The notes beneath the pieces were generated by a model that was given only the letters and a program-made list of their open reading frames with translations, made no database searches and was not told where the DNA came from. Of a stretch of 64,000 nucleotides of DNA, positions 1 to 8,497 are shown in pieces. The DNA is from JAKAVK01 sp964419095 (lineage in GTDB: Archaea; Micrarchaeota; Micrarchaeia; Micrarchaeales; CABMGC01), in the NCBI GenBank assembly GCA_964419095.1, contig CAYQOG010000001.1, forward strand, positions 27,515 to 91,514, given 5' to 3'. Position 1 is the first letter of the stretch; every line of letters starts with the position of its first letter. Position numbers and translations under genes: made by a program.

Positions 1-188
1 ATCCCTTTTTCGCCACCGCTCTTGTAGATCTTGTTGAGCACGGGGATGAGAGCAGCTTCGGTCTTCCCGCTCCCTGTAGGCGCTGTTATCAGGCAGTTCT
101 TTCCCGAAGAAACGGCGCTTAGGGAGAGTTGCTGTATCTCCGTGAAAGTACCGAATGACCTTAGGAATATCTCATATGGACTGGGCAT
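1..188 (-). CDS. Lhr-like superfamily 2 helicase, N-terminal fragment
   Basis: This is the start of a gene that runs off the left edge of the window; about 62 residues are visible. The protein opens MPSPYEIFLRSFGTFTEIQ and carries a Walker A motif TAPTGSGKTEAA, with a Q-motif-like stretch (FTEIQQLSL) before it. The TEAA after the P-loop is typical of Lhr-type large helicases, which are DNA/RNA helicases thought to act in repair. A GGTGAG ribosome-binding site lies just upstream of the ATG at 188. The Lhr assignment is likely but rests only on the first motif; another DEAD/DEAH helicase is possible. Confidence 0.7.
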   Translation of the reverse strand, partial: MPSPYEIFLRSFGTFTEIQQLSLSAVSSGKNCLITAPTGSGKTEAALIPVLNKIYKSGGEKG

Positions 189-215
189 CCTCTCACCCTT
201 AAAGATAAGCCGGAA

Positions 216-1835
216 CTATCCTAAAACATATACTGTTCCCGTGGCATTGTGTATGGTGTTGCCGTTAGTGTAGTTCATCCTCAAACCAAAGACATAGCCG
301 TAAGGGAGGCTCTGGGCAAGCTGCCCTTCGTTGTAGCATTGCGTAGTGATGTTCACTATCCCGAGTCCCGGCAGGGTCTTGTTGAGCAGCGTGTATTTAG
401 GGACGCCGTTCAGCACGCATCCGATAGAGCCCAACCTTACTGAAGTAATGTTCGCGTTGAGCAGCCTGAAAGAGAGGGTGCCGTTATTGTAGCTCGCATT
501 CTGGCATCCGAAGCCGGTTATTCCGCAGGAAGGCTTGACCCCGTTCACGAATTGGACGGACTGCCCTGAAAGGTTCGAGACCTTTAGAATGTCTATGCTT
601 AGCGGCACCTGCTGCAATGCCTTCGAGGTGTTCACAACTGCCAGAGCGGTAGCATTGAGCCCTCCAATCGCCGCCGTTGTCCTTATCAGCGAGGTAGGCC
701 CTACGATCTGGTTTGTCGAGAAGATATAGCTGCTGCAGTAGCTTATGCCGTTCGCCGTATCTATGATCCCGTAGCAGGAGCCGCTCTCCGCGCTGTTTGT
801 AGCGACTCCGGAATAGACGAGCGACTGGTTACCTATCAATACCGTGTAACCAGTGCTGAGGCTGTTCCCTTCAACAAACGAGTCGTTGGCTATTATCACG
901 CCTATGCTGAGCGCAGGAACGTTGACCTTGGGTATTGTCTGAGGCGCAAATTCCGAATAGTTGTTCTGTATGTACCCAAGGCAGGCTGTGTTTCCCTGAG
1001 CAGTAACGGTCTTGATCCATCCGTTCGAGTACCAGCTGCACAACGATTCGTTGTCCTTTAGATGCACCAGAGTTACCTGGCTTCCTCCCACGGTAGAGTT
1101 CTGCGTCGTGAGGTTCCTTCCCTGAGCTCCAACTGCCATTATGTCAGGGAGAACGTATCCGCGCAGCCATATCGAGTAAACCACATTCCCGTTTGCATAT
1201 TTGGCATGGGCAACGCTCATGTTTTCCACGTATCCGCCAACCACATCGATAAGCGGGGTAAGGAAGTCATTAAGGCCCGGCATTCCGGTTATGTTGAACT
1301 GCGTTATGTTGTATCCCGCGCTGAGGTATGAATAATAAAGGAATCCTACTGTATTCAGGTTCACGTTTCCATGGGAAACCGCACTGCCTGGAGGAAGGAG
1401 CGAGTACGCCTGCGGTTTCTGCGGATTATTTATCGTTAGCTCCAGCGAGGCAGCTGCATTATTCCTATCCCCTATGTTATAGCGTTTTGCCGGATCCACT
1501 ATGATGCTGATATTATATCGGCCGCCTTGCGTCGGTGTGTAGTTTATGGGTATTGTTGCAGTCTTGTCAGGAGGAACAGTGACCCCGTAGACGTTTATCA
1601 CATTTCCGTTTATCAGCTCCTCAACGCCTATGTCGCTTATCATGCCGCTTCCAGTATTGTTTATGTAGGCGTCAAGCACTAATCTCTGATAAGGATAAAC
1701 ATTCTGATAGGAACTCGAATTATGCGCGAAAGCCGTGACCACGCTGATCTGGCCTTCCGAATAGAAGCGTATGTAGAGGGCAACTGCCAACACCACGAGA
1801 AACATGCCTATCCATATGAAAACTTCTCTTTTCAT
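216..1835 (-). CDS. membrane-anchored CARDB-like surface protein
   Basis: The protein has 539 residues. An N-terminal membrane anchor (about residues 5-25, KREVFIWIGMFLVVLAVALY) is followed by an immunoglobulin-like CARDB-type domain (about 40-135), with the typical pattern of an asparagine-rich loop, an IGD..N turn and alternating beta strands. The remainder is an extracellular region rich in N-x-S/T sequons and cysteines with no family I recognise. It is probably exported, anchored by its N-terminus and N-glycosylated. The start lies four bases past the end of the upstream winged-helix gene, so the two are likely co-transcribed. Function is unknown; an adhesion or cell-surface role is inference. 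Confidence 0.75.
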   Translation of the reverse strand: MKREVFIWIGMFLVVLAVALYIRFYSEGQISVVTAFAHNSSSYQNVYPYQRLVLDAYINNTGSGMISDIGVEELINGNVINVYGVTVPPDKTATIPINYTPTQGGRYNISIIVDPAKRYNIGDRNNAAASLELTINNPQKPQAYSLLPPGSAVSHGNVNLNTVGFLYYSYLSAGYNITQFNITGMPGLNDFLTPLIDVVGGYVENMSVAHAKYANGNVVYSIWLRGYVLPDIMAVGAQGRNLTTQNSTVGGSQVTLVHLKDNESLCSWYSNGWIKTVTAQGNTACLGYIQNNYSEFAPQTIPKVNVPALSIGVIIANDSFVEGNSLSTGYTVLIGNQSLVYSGVATNSAESGSCYGIIDTANGISYCSSYIFSTNQIVGPTSLIRTTAAIGGLNATALAVVNTSKALQQVPLSIDILKVSNLSGQSVQFVNGVKPSCGITGFGCQNASYNNGTLSFRLLNANITSVRLGSIGCVLNGVPKYTLLNKTLPGLGIVNITTQCYNEGQLAQSLPYGYVFGLRMNYTNGNTIHNATGTVYVLG

Positions 1836-1839
1836 AAAA

Positions 1840-2304
1840 TCATCTCGCCCCTTCCTTTATCTTCTTTATCACATCCCCTATCTTCTTCGATATGTCCCTG
1901 TAATCCGATTCGAAGAGGCTGGCAGACCAGTTCGCAGCATCGAACCTGTCTCCCATGCCTGGCTTCCTGAAATAGAATTTTCCCTGCTCATTCTCAACAA
2001 GGCCCATCTTCTTCATGCGGAGCAGGTGGTACCTGAGTGTTTTCTCGTTTATCACTTCCCAGTTCGTGTTTATGTAGTCTATCATCGACCTTACATCCGG
2101 GTCGCTATTCTTTATGAACTGGAAGTGGACCAGCGCATCCAGCACGGCAAGCGAGCTGAGTCGCGACTCGCCAGGGTTGATGACCCCCAAGGAGAGCGCA
2201 AGCCATCTTATAGAAGAGCGGCGCGTCTCAAGGACCTCTCCGGTAAGCCTCATGTTCCTGAGGGTTATCTCCTTCTCTATGAGTTCGGACTCGTTGAGCT
2301 CCAT
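1840..2304 (-). CDS. winged-helix DNA-binding protein
   Basis: The 154-residue protein begins with a short charged helix. It continues with a region that reads as a winged helix (about 45-125): a run of helices with the phrase INEKTLRYHLLRMKKMGLVENEQGKFYF, which is a recognition helix followed by a wing. It probably acts as a transcription regulator, perhaps of the surface-protein gene it precedes with a 4-base gap. A TATA-like element in minus orientation lies at about 2343-2356, some 20 bases upstream of the expected transcription start. The exact family is not recognised. Confidence 0.7.
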   Translation of the reverse strand: MELNESELIEKEITLRNMRLTGEVLETRRSSIRWLALSLGVINPGESRLSSLAVLDALVHFQFIKNSDPDVRSMIDYINTNWEVINEKTLRYHLLRMKKMGLVENEQGKFYFRKPGMGDRFDAANWSASLFESDYRDISKKIGDVIKKIKEGAR

Positions 2305-2340
2305 CAGTGCACCTAAATGAATAGCTAGTTCTTAGTAACA

Positions 2341-2362
2341 AAAGTATATATTAGACAACTGT
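2341..2362. promoter_or_regulatory. shared divergent promoter, TATA boxes
   Basis: The AT-rich sequence AAAGTATATATTAG lies between the divergent winged-helix gene (start 2304, minus) and prefoldin beta (start 2401, plus). It contains an archaeal TATA element readable in both directions; a second TTATTATACT lies just to the right. Spacing fits the minus gene best. Confidence 0.5.
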
Positions 2363-2400
2363 TATTATACTATCAACAACAACGAATAAAAGCTGATATT

Positions 2401-2775
2401 ATGGCAACGACGAATCCTCCTTCACCGAGTGAACAGGACATAGAGAAGATGGTAAGGGACTACCAGATGCTGCAGGAGCAGCTTAGGAACTCCGCCATGC
2501 AGCTTGACCAGCTTCAGGGCGCAAAGGCAGACCTTGATCGCGCGAAGGAGGAAATAGAGAAGGCCGCCGGCAAGGTCTACATCACTGTAGGAGGGGTAAT
2601 CGTCGAGACCACGAAGGAGAAGGCCCTATCTGACATAAAGGAAAGGTCAGAGCTGACTGAAGTTAGGCTGCAGTCTGCGAACAAGCAGTACACGGAGCTC
2701 AAGAACAGGGAGAAGCAGCTCGGAGAGAAGCTCACGAGCATGTATCAACAGGGCAGGCAAGCCGGACCATCCTAA
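2401..2775 (+). CDS. pfdB: prefoldin beta subunit
   Basis: The 124-residue protein is the beta subunit of the hexameric archaeal prefoldin, a cytosolic holdase that hands unfolded proteins to the thermosome. The layout is typical: an N-terminal coiled coil (about 12-55), the beta-hairpin core with KVYITVGGVIVETTKEKAL (about 58-80), and a second long coiled coil (about 85-118) with heptad spacing. The length matches the family. It starts a short plus-strand run followed 28 bases later by RNase P protein 3, a neighbourhood shared with other archaea. Confidence 0.93.
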   Translation: MATTNPPSPSEQDIEKMVRDYQMLQEQLRNSAMQLDQLQGAKADLDRAKEEIEKAAGKVYITVGGVIVETTKEKALSDIKERSELTEVRLQSANKQYTELKNREKQLGEKLTSMYQQGRQAGPS

Positions 2776-2803
2776 ACAAATTCTATTAACCGCGGAGACA
2801 GAG

Positions 2804-3319
2804 ATGAAATACTTCGACATTGCCGATATGAAGGAAGGAGCGGATCCCGGGCTCGTAAAAAGACTCGGACTCGCCAGGGTATTCTCAATCGGCAAAGAGA
2901 TCGCGGTGACTGCAAGGCACACGCAGAATCTCAAGAATCAGATCGTCTGCTCAAGGGACACCGGCACGCTGATGAAGGCGATAAAGGACCAGGACGTGAT
3001 AGGAATCTCTTTTGAGGACAACGAGATAGTGGGCAAGGCAATAGCGGCGGCAAAAGACGCAGGGAAGCCCGTAATGGTAAACATCTCATGCATATTCGCG
3101 ATGCAGACGCACGAAAGGTATAGGAACATAGGCAGGATACGGGGGCTGATCAAGGCCGCGGCAGCTGCAAAAGCAGAGCTGATCATCTATTCGGGAGCCC
3201 GCAATCCAAATTACCTGCTTTCCATAAGCCAAATCACTGAAGTGGCAAAGTTTCTGGGCCAGTCCGAGGCAAAGTCAAAGGAATCAATGGCAAAGATCGG
3301 TGAATATATTGATAGCTAG
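2804..3319 (+). CDS. rnp3: RNase P protein component 3 (Rpp30)
   Basis: The 171-residue protein belongs to the Rpp30 family, a PHP-like TIM-barrel subunit of archaeal RNase P that supports 5'-end maturation of tRNA. Recognisable features are the internal ISFEDNEIVG strand, the NISCIFA strand and the C-terminal LIIYSGARNPNYLLSISQI segment, which matches the family's S-G-A-x-N ... L-x-S-x-x-x signature. It is shorter than many Rpp30 proteins (often above 200 residues). Its last 20 bases overlap the next gene, the other RNase P protein Pop5, so the two are translationally coupled. Confidence 0.85.
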   Translation: MKYFDIADMKEGADPGLVKRLGLARVFSIGKEIAVTARHTQNLKNQIVCSRDTGTLMKAIKDQDVIGISFEDNEIVGKAIAAAKDAGKPVMVNISCIFAMQTHERYRNIGRIRGLIKAAAAAKAELIIYSGARNPNYLLSISQITEVAKFLGQSEAKSKESMAKIGEYIDS

Positions 3320-3632
3320 AAGAAAGTCGAGATACCTTCTCGTCGAATCCTCAAGGCAGCTCAACCTCGAATCGAAAGAGGAGCAGAGAAGCCTCGCAGA
3401 GGGCATAGCAAAAGTCATAGGAGAATCCGGATACATGAACGCAAGCCCAAAGGTAATGAGGCAAGTCGGCCCAAAAGTTTTCATAATCAGGACAAGCAGG
3501 GGAGAAGAGCCGTCAGTGATACTGGCACTCTCCTTCATAAAACAGATGAACAATGCCGAAATAGGATTCTACACGATAAGGAATTCGGGAAGCATAAGCA
3601 AGCTTGAAGAAGTGGCAGGCAGGCTCTATTAA
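3300..3632 (+). CDS. rnp2: RNase P protein component 2 (Pop5)
   Basis: The 110-residue protein is the Pop5 homologue that pairs with Rpp30 to activate the catalytic RNA of RNase P. The start RKSRYLLVES matches the family's R-x-R-Y-L-x-x-E/S opening. The middle holds a ferredoxin-like alpha-beta pattern, and KVFIIRTSRGEEPSVILALSFI matches the family's strand plus conserved R. The coding frame begins inside the end of Rpp30 (20-base overlap), a common archaeal arrangement. Confidence 0.85.
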   Translation: MNILIARRKSRYLLVESSRQLNLESKEEQRSLAEGIAKVIGESGYMNASPKVMRQVGPKVFIIRTSRGEEPSVILALSFIKQMNNAEIGFYTIRNSGSISKLEEVAGRLY

Positions 3633-3961
3633 CCTCTCCTTCTCACCGCCCGTTCCCGATCCGCTGATTTTCTCACCGCAGCCTTGAAGTCATCTAACTT
3701 TGCGCCCAGAAGCTCCCGCGCTATCACAACACCCTTCTTCGTGTGGCCGTATAATGAATCAGGATAATCAGCCATATTGCGCAAGCTGCGTGTTCCACCG
3801 TGGCGGAGCTGATATCTAAGTTCAGAAGTTGCGTTGAAAACTTTCAACCCCTGCGAGATCCTGCGCACACTCCATATCGCAGCGTCAACTATTTCCTGGG
3901 GCGTAAGCCTCCCAGTGGCAGAGGAATCCCTACCACAAGCGACGCGCCTTGGCCTTTCCAT
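3629..3961 (-). CDS. small basic protein, unknown
   Basis: The 110-residue protein is rich in arginine and predicted helical, with no family I recognise. Support for a real gene: the minus-strand TATA element CTTATATAGTTT at about 3982-3993 sits 20-30 bases upstream of the ATG at 3961, the usual leaderless spacing. The frame also fills a gap between convergent neighbours, overlapping Pop5 by only 4 bases. The basic N- and C-termini (MERPRRVACGR; RERAVRRRG) would suit nucleic acid binding, which is inference. Confidence 0.5.
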   Translation of the reverse strand: MERPRRVACGRDSSATGRLTPQEIVDAAIWSVRRISQGLKVFNATSELRYQLRHGGTRSLRNMADYPDSLYGHTKKGVVIARELLGAKLDDFKAAVRKSADRERAVRRRG

Positions 3962-4098
3962 AGGAAAATCATATCAGCCTAAACTATATAAGTTTTCTCC
4001 TTCCGACGACATATCTGCTTTTAAGGAATACCGGCACAGTCACCGACGGTTTAATATATCTATATCTAATAATATTCTCTACTACTTAAGGTGAATGT

Positions 4099-4446
4099 GT
4101 GAAGATAAGTGAATTGAAAGCAGGCGCGAGCAGCGTCGAAATAGAAGCGACAGTAGTCGAAAAATCAGAGCCCAGAGAGGTAGTCACGAAGTACGGAAAG
4201 AGGCTCAACGTGGCAAAGGCAACGCTAAAGGACGACAGTGGAAGCATCTCAATCTCCCTCTGGGAGAAGGATATCGACTCGATAAGCCTTGGAGACAAGA
4301 TAAAGATAACAAACGGCTATGTGAGCGAGTACAAGGGAACGCCGCAGCTATCGACAGGGAAGTACGGAAAGATAGAGGTTCTCGAGAAGGGCTCAGGAGA
4401 GGTATCTGACGCAGAAGCCCCAACCAGCGACGATTTCAACGAGTAA
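4099..4446 (+). CDS. OB-fold single-stranded DNA-binding protein
   Basis: The 115-residue protein is a single OB fold (about 5-98) of the archaeal SSB/RPA type. It opens KISELKAGASSVEIEATVVEKSEPREV and contains the core strand TLKDDSGSISISLWEKD and the closing strand KIKITNGYVSEYKG. It ends in a short acidic tail (SDAEAPTSDDFNE) like that used by SSBs to recruit partners. The GTG start at 4099 has TATA-like sequence at about 4050-4060 upstream. It probably coats ssDNA in replication and repair. Confidence 0.85.
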   Translation: MKISELKAGASSVEIEATVVEKSEPREVVTKYGKRLNVAKATLKDDSGSISISLWEKDIDSISLGDKIKITNGYVSEYKGTPQLSTGKYGKIEVLEKGSGEVSDAEAPTSDDFNE

Positions 4447-5694
4447 TCAGAAGTCCAGCTGCAGTCTATCTCCTATGCGCGGAGCATGTGCATCAAAACC
4501 CTCCAGCTTCAGCTCCTCAGCCATCGTCCTGGAGTTCTCATGATCGCCATGGACGCAGATGACAGTCTCAGGTCCTGCCTTTCGTATGTATTCGAACAGG
4601 TCGCTCCTTCCTGCATGGGCCGAGAAATCGTAAAATGCGAAAGGCGTTTTTATCCTTACGCTCCTGTTGTCTATCTCAAGAGGCTTGCCCTCCATCAGAT
4701 TCCTTCCGTTTGTGCGTTCGACCTGATAACCTGTAAGAAAGATCTTTGAATTTTTGTTCAGTCTCGTTATATAATTGAGCACCGGCCCTCCTGTAAGCAT
4801 TCCTGCAGTAGTGAGAATGATGCTTCCGCCGGTGAGCGCCCTCTGCCTTGAGCGTGGGTTATCAACCCAACCGACATTGCGTATCGCCTTTGCCAGCGTA
4901 TCAGGGTTGTCGATGAACGCATGGTAATTCATGACTATCTCGGTGGCCGCCTTCGCCATGCCGTCTATGAATGCCTTGCCGGCTAGCCCTTCCTCCTGGA
5001 GCATTGCAAGCATCTCCTGCGCCCTTCCGACTGCGAAGACCGGAAGTAGAGCTATGCCATCAGCATCTAGAACAGCCTTTACATCGTCGATGAACTGCTT
5101 TCTCAGCACGTCCCTATCCGGGTGGTCCTTTGTGGCGTAGGTGGACTCTGTAATCAGGATATCGCACTTCACCGTATCCGCACCGCGATGCAGCACCTGC
5201 GGCGTAGGCTTGAAGTCTCCCGTGTACATCAGCTTCTTGCCGTTCCTGCCTTCTATGACCGACAACGCGCTTCCTGTTATGTGCCCCGCATTGCGCAGGG
5301 TTATCGAATATTCGCCAACCTCCGCGGTGTCTCCGTATTTGTACGGGACGTAGCTGTTGAGGAACGACTTGAGCTCCCGCTTGAAGAATTTCTGGGGTCC
5401 TTTCTGCAGCCTGTTTATCTTTATAGAATCCTCTATAAGAAGCTCCGAAAGGTCTCTAGTGGGGGCGGTGCCTATCGCGACAGGAAAAGAGGCATCGTAA
5501 AGTGCAGGGGAATAGCCGCTGTGGTCAAGGTGCGCATGGCTCAGGACGAACGCGTCGACTCTCCCTGGCTCCGCAGGGTACTCCGTCTTATGGTCGAGCT
5601 TTATACCGTAGTCAAGGAGAATGTTCTTGCTCCCCTCAATGAGGAAGCCCGAGCGGCCTACCTCTCCCGCTCCGCCAAGAAATCTGATATTCAA
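4447..5694 (-). CDS. beta-CASP metallo-beta-lactamase ribonuclease (aCPSF2-like)
   Basis: The 415-residue protein has the metallo-beta-lactamase fold with the beta-CASP insertion found in CPSF-73/RNase J-type nucleases. Visible zinc-site motifs are HAHLDH (53-58), GHITGS (about 136), TGDF (about 155) and the C-terminal SAHAGRSDL and CVHGDHENS histidine motifs. It has no N-terminal KH domains, so it resembles the short archaeal aCPSF2 rather than the KH-bearing termination factor aCPSF1. The expected activity is endo- and/or 5' exoribonuclease action on RNA. It is convergent with the SSB gene with no spacing. Confidence 0.88.
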   Translation of the reverse strand: MNIRFLGGAGEVGRSGFLIEGSKNILLDYGIKLDHKTEYPAEPGRVDAFVLSHAHLDHSGYSPALYDASFPVAIGTAPTRDLSELLIEDSIKINRLQKGPQKFFKRELKSFLNSYVPYKYGDTAEVGEYSITLRNAGHITGSALSVIEGRNGKKLMYTGDFKPTPQVLHRGADTVKCDILITESTYATKDHPDRDVLRKQFIDDVKAVLDADGIALLPVFAVGRAQEMLAMLQEEGLAGKAFIDGMAKAATEIVMNYHAFIDNPDTLAKAIRNVGWVDNPRSRQRALTGGSIILTTAGMLTGGPVLNYITRLNKNSKIFLTGYQVERTNGRNLMEGKPLEIDNRSVRIKTPFAFYDFSAHAGRSDLFEYIRKAGPETVICVHGDHENSRTMAEELKLEGFDAHAPRIGDRLQLDF

Positions 5695-5764
5695 TAAATC
5701 ACAATGCCCACAGTAAGATATGCAAGTCTTTTTAACTATTGTCAGGTAAAGCTATTTAGATTTG

Positions 5765-6472
5765 ATGGCTGAAGAGATCAACTTCCTCGAGCTCGCGTGC
5801 CTTCTCAAAGTTACGCAGAACACGGTCCTTGAGCGCTTCGGCAGCGCCATAAACGCAAGCATATTCGACGCATCCAACATCGCAGGCTCTCTGAAGCAGC
5901 ACGGCCTGATAGACTTCACCGCTTATTATCCTGGCCCGAATGAAATAATGGTTACCGAGGAAGGCAAGAAGCTGATAGCGGAGGCAGAGGCGAAGAGCGC
6001 AGAGCCGTACGACAAGCTCGACGAGGCCGTGCTCGAGCATCTCTCCGGAGGAAAGCGCATTCCCGCAGAGCTGCAGAATACGCTCAACCTGAGGCCGCGC
6101 GACCTTGCACTCAGGCTATACAAGCTCAACAAGCAGGGATTTCTGATCTACGAGCTCAAGAGCGGGAGAGTGGATCTTATGCTTACCGAATCCGGGTTCC
6201 TCAAGGTCGGAGGAACGCATCCTGTACAGAAGCCAAGGACCACGACACCGGAGGCCGGGCAGCCCGAGCAGGCACCGCGGCAGCAGACCGCCGCGCAGCA
6301 GGAAACAAGGCAAATGGCAGAGGGGCAGCCGGCCAGCCCTACAGGGCCCGCTGCAGAACCGCAGCTCCATGGAAAGCCTTTCATGAAATCCGCAGGAAGG
6401 CCGTTAATTGCGGCAATAGTCGTAATAATAATCATAGTGCTTATCCTGCATTTCTATCTGCACGCGATATGA
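5765..6472 (+). CDS. tail-anchored winged-helix protein
   Basis: The protein has 235 residues from the ATG at 5765; a TTG one codon earlier is an alternative start. Two winged-helix-like segments are seen (about 5-75 and 85-150). The second contains LALRLYKLNKQGFLIYELKSGRVDLMLTESG. A low-complexity linker rich in Q, P, A and E follows (about 155-205), then a single C-terminal membrane helix (LIAAIVVIIIIVLILHFYL). A DNA- or RNA-binding head on a tail anchor is an uncommon layout. Its 3' end overlaps the next gene by 4 bases. Function is unknown; membrane tethering of DNA or a membrane-sensing regulator are possibilities. Confidence 0.75.
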   Translation: MAEEINFLELACLLKVTQNTVLERFGSAINASIFDASNIAGSLKQHGLIDFTAYYPGPNEIMVTEEGKKLIAEAEAKSAEPYDKLDEAVLEHLSGGKRIPAELQNTLNLRPRDLALRLYKLNKQGFLIYELKSGRVDLMLTESGFLKVGGTHPVQKPRTTTPEAGQPEQAPRQQTAAQQETRQMAEGQPASPTGPAAEPQLHGKPFMKSAGRPLIAAIVVIIIIVLILHFYLHAI

Positions 6473-7098
6473 GTGAGCCGATGACGCTACTCGACTACAT
6501 GGAAGCAAAGCGCCTCCTCGACAAATATGGGATAGAAAGCATAGAGAGCAGATATGTGGCAAGCGCCAAGGAGGCCGTGTCATTCGCCAAAGGAAGCAGG
6601 ATAGTCATGAAAGTTCTATCGGACAAGCAGCTCCACAAATCAAAGGCCGGCCTTGTGAAGCTGGATCTTGAAACTGAAAAGGAGATATCTTCCGCATACA
6701 ATGAGCTTTACAAGAAGGCCCAGGCCGTTAAGCCTTACAAAATAATAGCGCAGAAGATGGCATCGGAGGGCAATGAGATAATAATCGGAGGAAGGACCGA
6801 TCCGCAATTCGGCAAGGTAGTCCTAATAGGCCTTGGCGGGATATACGTTGAGGTCTTCAAGGACTTCGCGCTAAGAGTCGCGCCAATAACGAGAAGAGAT
6901 GCGGATGAAATGCTCAACCAGCTCAAATCGCAAAGGATAGTGACCCACGAAGGCAAGCACACGAAGCTCATAGTGAGCCTGCTGCTCAAGATCGCAAAGC
7001 TGATGCAGGAAAACGATTCGGTAAGCGAATTGGATCTCAATCCAGTCATAGTCACGGACAAGGGATACGAGATAGTCGACATAAGGATATTGAAGTAG
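6469..7098 (+). CDS. acdB: acetyl-CoA synthetase (ADP-forming) beta subunit
   Basis: The 209-residue ATP-grasp protein is the beta subunit of ADP-forming acyl-CoA synthetase, which converts acetyl-CoA, ADP and phosphate to acetate, CoA and ATP, a substrate-level phosphorylation step in archaeal fermentation. Visible marks are the early LLDKYGIES helix, VMKVLSDKQLHKSKAGLV (ATP-grasp strand and loop), GGRTDPQFGKVVLIGLGGIYVEVFKD (core) and SELDLNPVIV (metal-binding N). The length is normal for a separate beta chain. It overlaps the upstream gene by 4 bases and is followed 7 bases later by alpha. Confidence 0.92.
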   Translation: MSEPMTLLDYMEAKRLLDKYGIESIESRYVASAKEAVSFAKGSRIVMKVLSDKQLHKSKAGLVKLDLETEKEISSAYNELYKKAQAVKPYKIIAQKMASEGNEIIIGGRTDPQFGKVVLIGLGGIYVEVFKDFALRVAPITRRDADEMLNQLKSQRIVTHEGKHTKLIVSLLLKIAKLMQENDSVSELDLNPVIVTDKGYEIVDIRILK

Positions 7099-7105
7099 TG
7101 GTATT

Positions 7106-8494
7106 ATGGCAAAAGAAAAGGATCTAAGACCGATGCTCAAGCCCAGGAGCGTTGCCATAATAGGCGCATCAAGGGATCCTGATAAGGTTGGCCATGTCAT
7201 ACTCCAGAATTATCTCAACGAAGGATACGGCGGGAAGATATATCCGGTGAACAAGAACGCCGACGAGATACTCGGATTGAAGACCTACAAAAGCGTGCTT
7301 GACATAAAGGACCATATAGACCTCGCAGTGATAGCAGTGCCCGCAATGATAGTCCCTTCAGTGATGGAGGAATGCGGAAAGGCAAAGGTCAAGACGGCAA
7401 TTGTAGTAAGCGGCGGATTCGCAGAGATAGGAAATGTTGACCTGCAAAAACAGCTGAGAGACATAGCCGACAAATACGGCATAGTCACACTCGGGCCGAA
7501 CTGCCTTGGAGTAATGGACCCGAGGTCGAGAGTTGACACGCTCTTCCTTCCCACATACAAGCTGAGCAAGGCGGAGATAGGCGGAGTGAGCTTCATGGCC
7601 CAGAGCGGCGCAGTCGGAAGCACGATACTAGACCTGATCGGAGGGGAGGGGTTCGGACTCTCCAAGTTCATATCATACGGAAATGCCGCGCAGGTCGACG
7701 AAGTGGACATACTGAACTACCTGATGAACGACGAAGAGACAAAGGTCATCATTATGTACATAGAGGGGATAAAGCGCGGCAAGGAGTTCATAGAGGTAGC
7801 CAAGAAAGCCGGAGCCAAGAAACCAGTGATAGTACTCAAGGCAGGGAAGACTGCCGCAGGGACAAAGGCGGCGCATTCGCACACTGCGGCGCTCGCCGGA
7901 GATTATGAAGTGCAGGAATCTATATTCAGGCAGGCAGGATTCATAATCGCCGAAGACCTGAGCGACCTTCTCTACTGCGCAAAGATATTCGCTTCTGAAC
8001 CAGCTCCTAAAGGCCAGAACGTCGCGATTGTCACAAACGGAGGAGGCGCGGGAGTGCTTACCACCGACGCAATAGCTTCATCTGCAGTGCTCAACATAGC
8101 AGAATTTACCGATGAGTCAAAAGAGGCCCTTAGGAAGGTGATGCCGCCTCTTGTCAACATTACGAATCCGCTGGACCTTGCCGGCGACGCAGGCGAGAAG
8201 CGCTACGGAGACGCGATGGAGATACTTGAGAAAGACGAGAACATCGACATGATAATAGTAATAATGCTATTCCAGACTCCCGGCGCAGATTCGGCATCCG
8301 CAGCGAAGATGATCGAATTCAAGGACAGGAGCGATAAGCCGATGATAGCGATAAGCATAGGGTCGGAGTACACGCAGATGCATAAGCGCATGATGGAGAG
8401 TGCAGGCCTCCCAGTCTACGATTCTCCGGCAGACGCGGCAGAGGCGCTTGCCGCACTCTACAAATACACCATGTTCAGAAAGAGAAAGGCATGA
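7106..8494 (+). CDS. acdA: acetyl-CoA synthetase (ADP-forming) alpha subunit
   Basis: The 462-residue protein contains the CoA-binding Rossmann domain (VAIIGASRDPDKVG near residue 18), a second CoA-ligase domain (FMAQSGAVG) and the flexible phosphohistidine segment AHSHTAALAGDY, whose first histidine is residue 257. The family's active-site histidine is phosphorylated and carries phosphate to the beta subunit. With AcdB it forms the complete enzyme, so the cell can probably make ATP from acetyl-CoA or other acyl-CoAs. The split-subunit layout resembles Pyrococcus ACD rather than the fused single-chain form. Confidence 0.94.
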   Translation: MAKEKDLRPMLKPRSVAIIGASRDPDKVGHVILQNYLNEGYGGKIYPVNKNADEILGLKTYKSVLDIKDHIDLAVIAVPAMIVPSVMEECGKAKVKTAIVVSGGFAEIGNVDLQKQLRDIADKYGIVTLGPNCLGVMDPRSRVDTLFLPTYKLSKAEIGGVSFMAQSGAVGSTILDLIGGEGFGLSKFISYGNAAQVDEVDILNYLMNDEETKVIIMYIEGIKRGKEFIEVAKKAGAKKPVIVLKAGKTAAGTKAAHSHTAALAGDYEVQESIFRQAGFIIAEDLSDLLYCAKIFASEPAPKGQNVAIVTNGGGAGVLTTDAIASSAVLNIAEFTDESKEALRKVMPPLVNITNPLDLAGDAGEKRYGDAMEILEKDENIDMIIVIMLFQTPGADSASAAKMIEFKDRSDKPMIAISIGSEYTQMHKRMMESAGLPVYDSPADAAEALAALYKYTMFRKRKA

Positions 8495-8497
8495 TGT

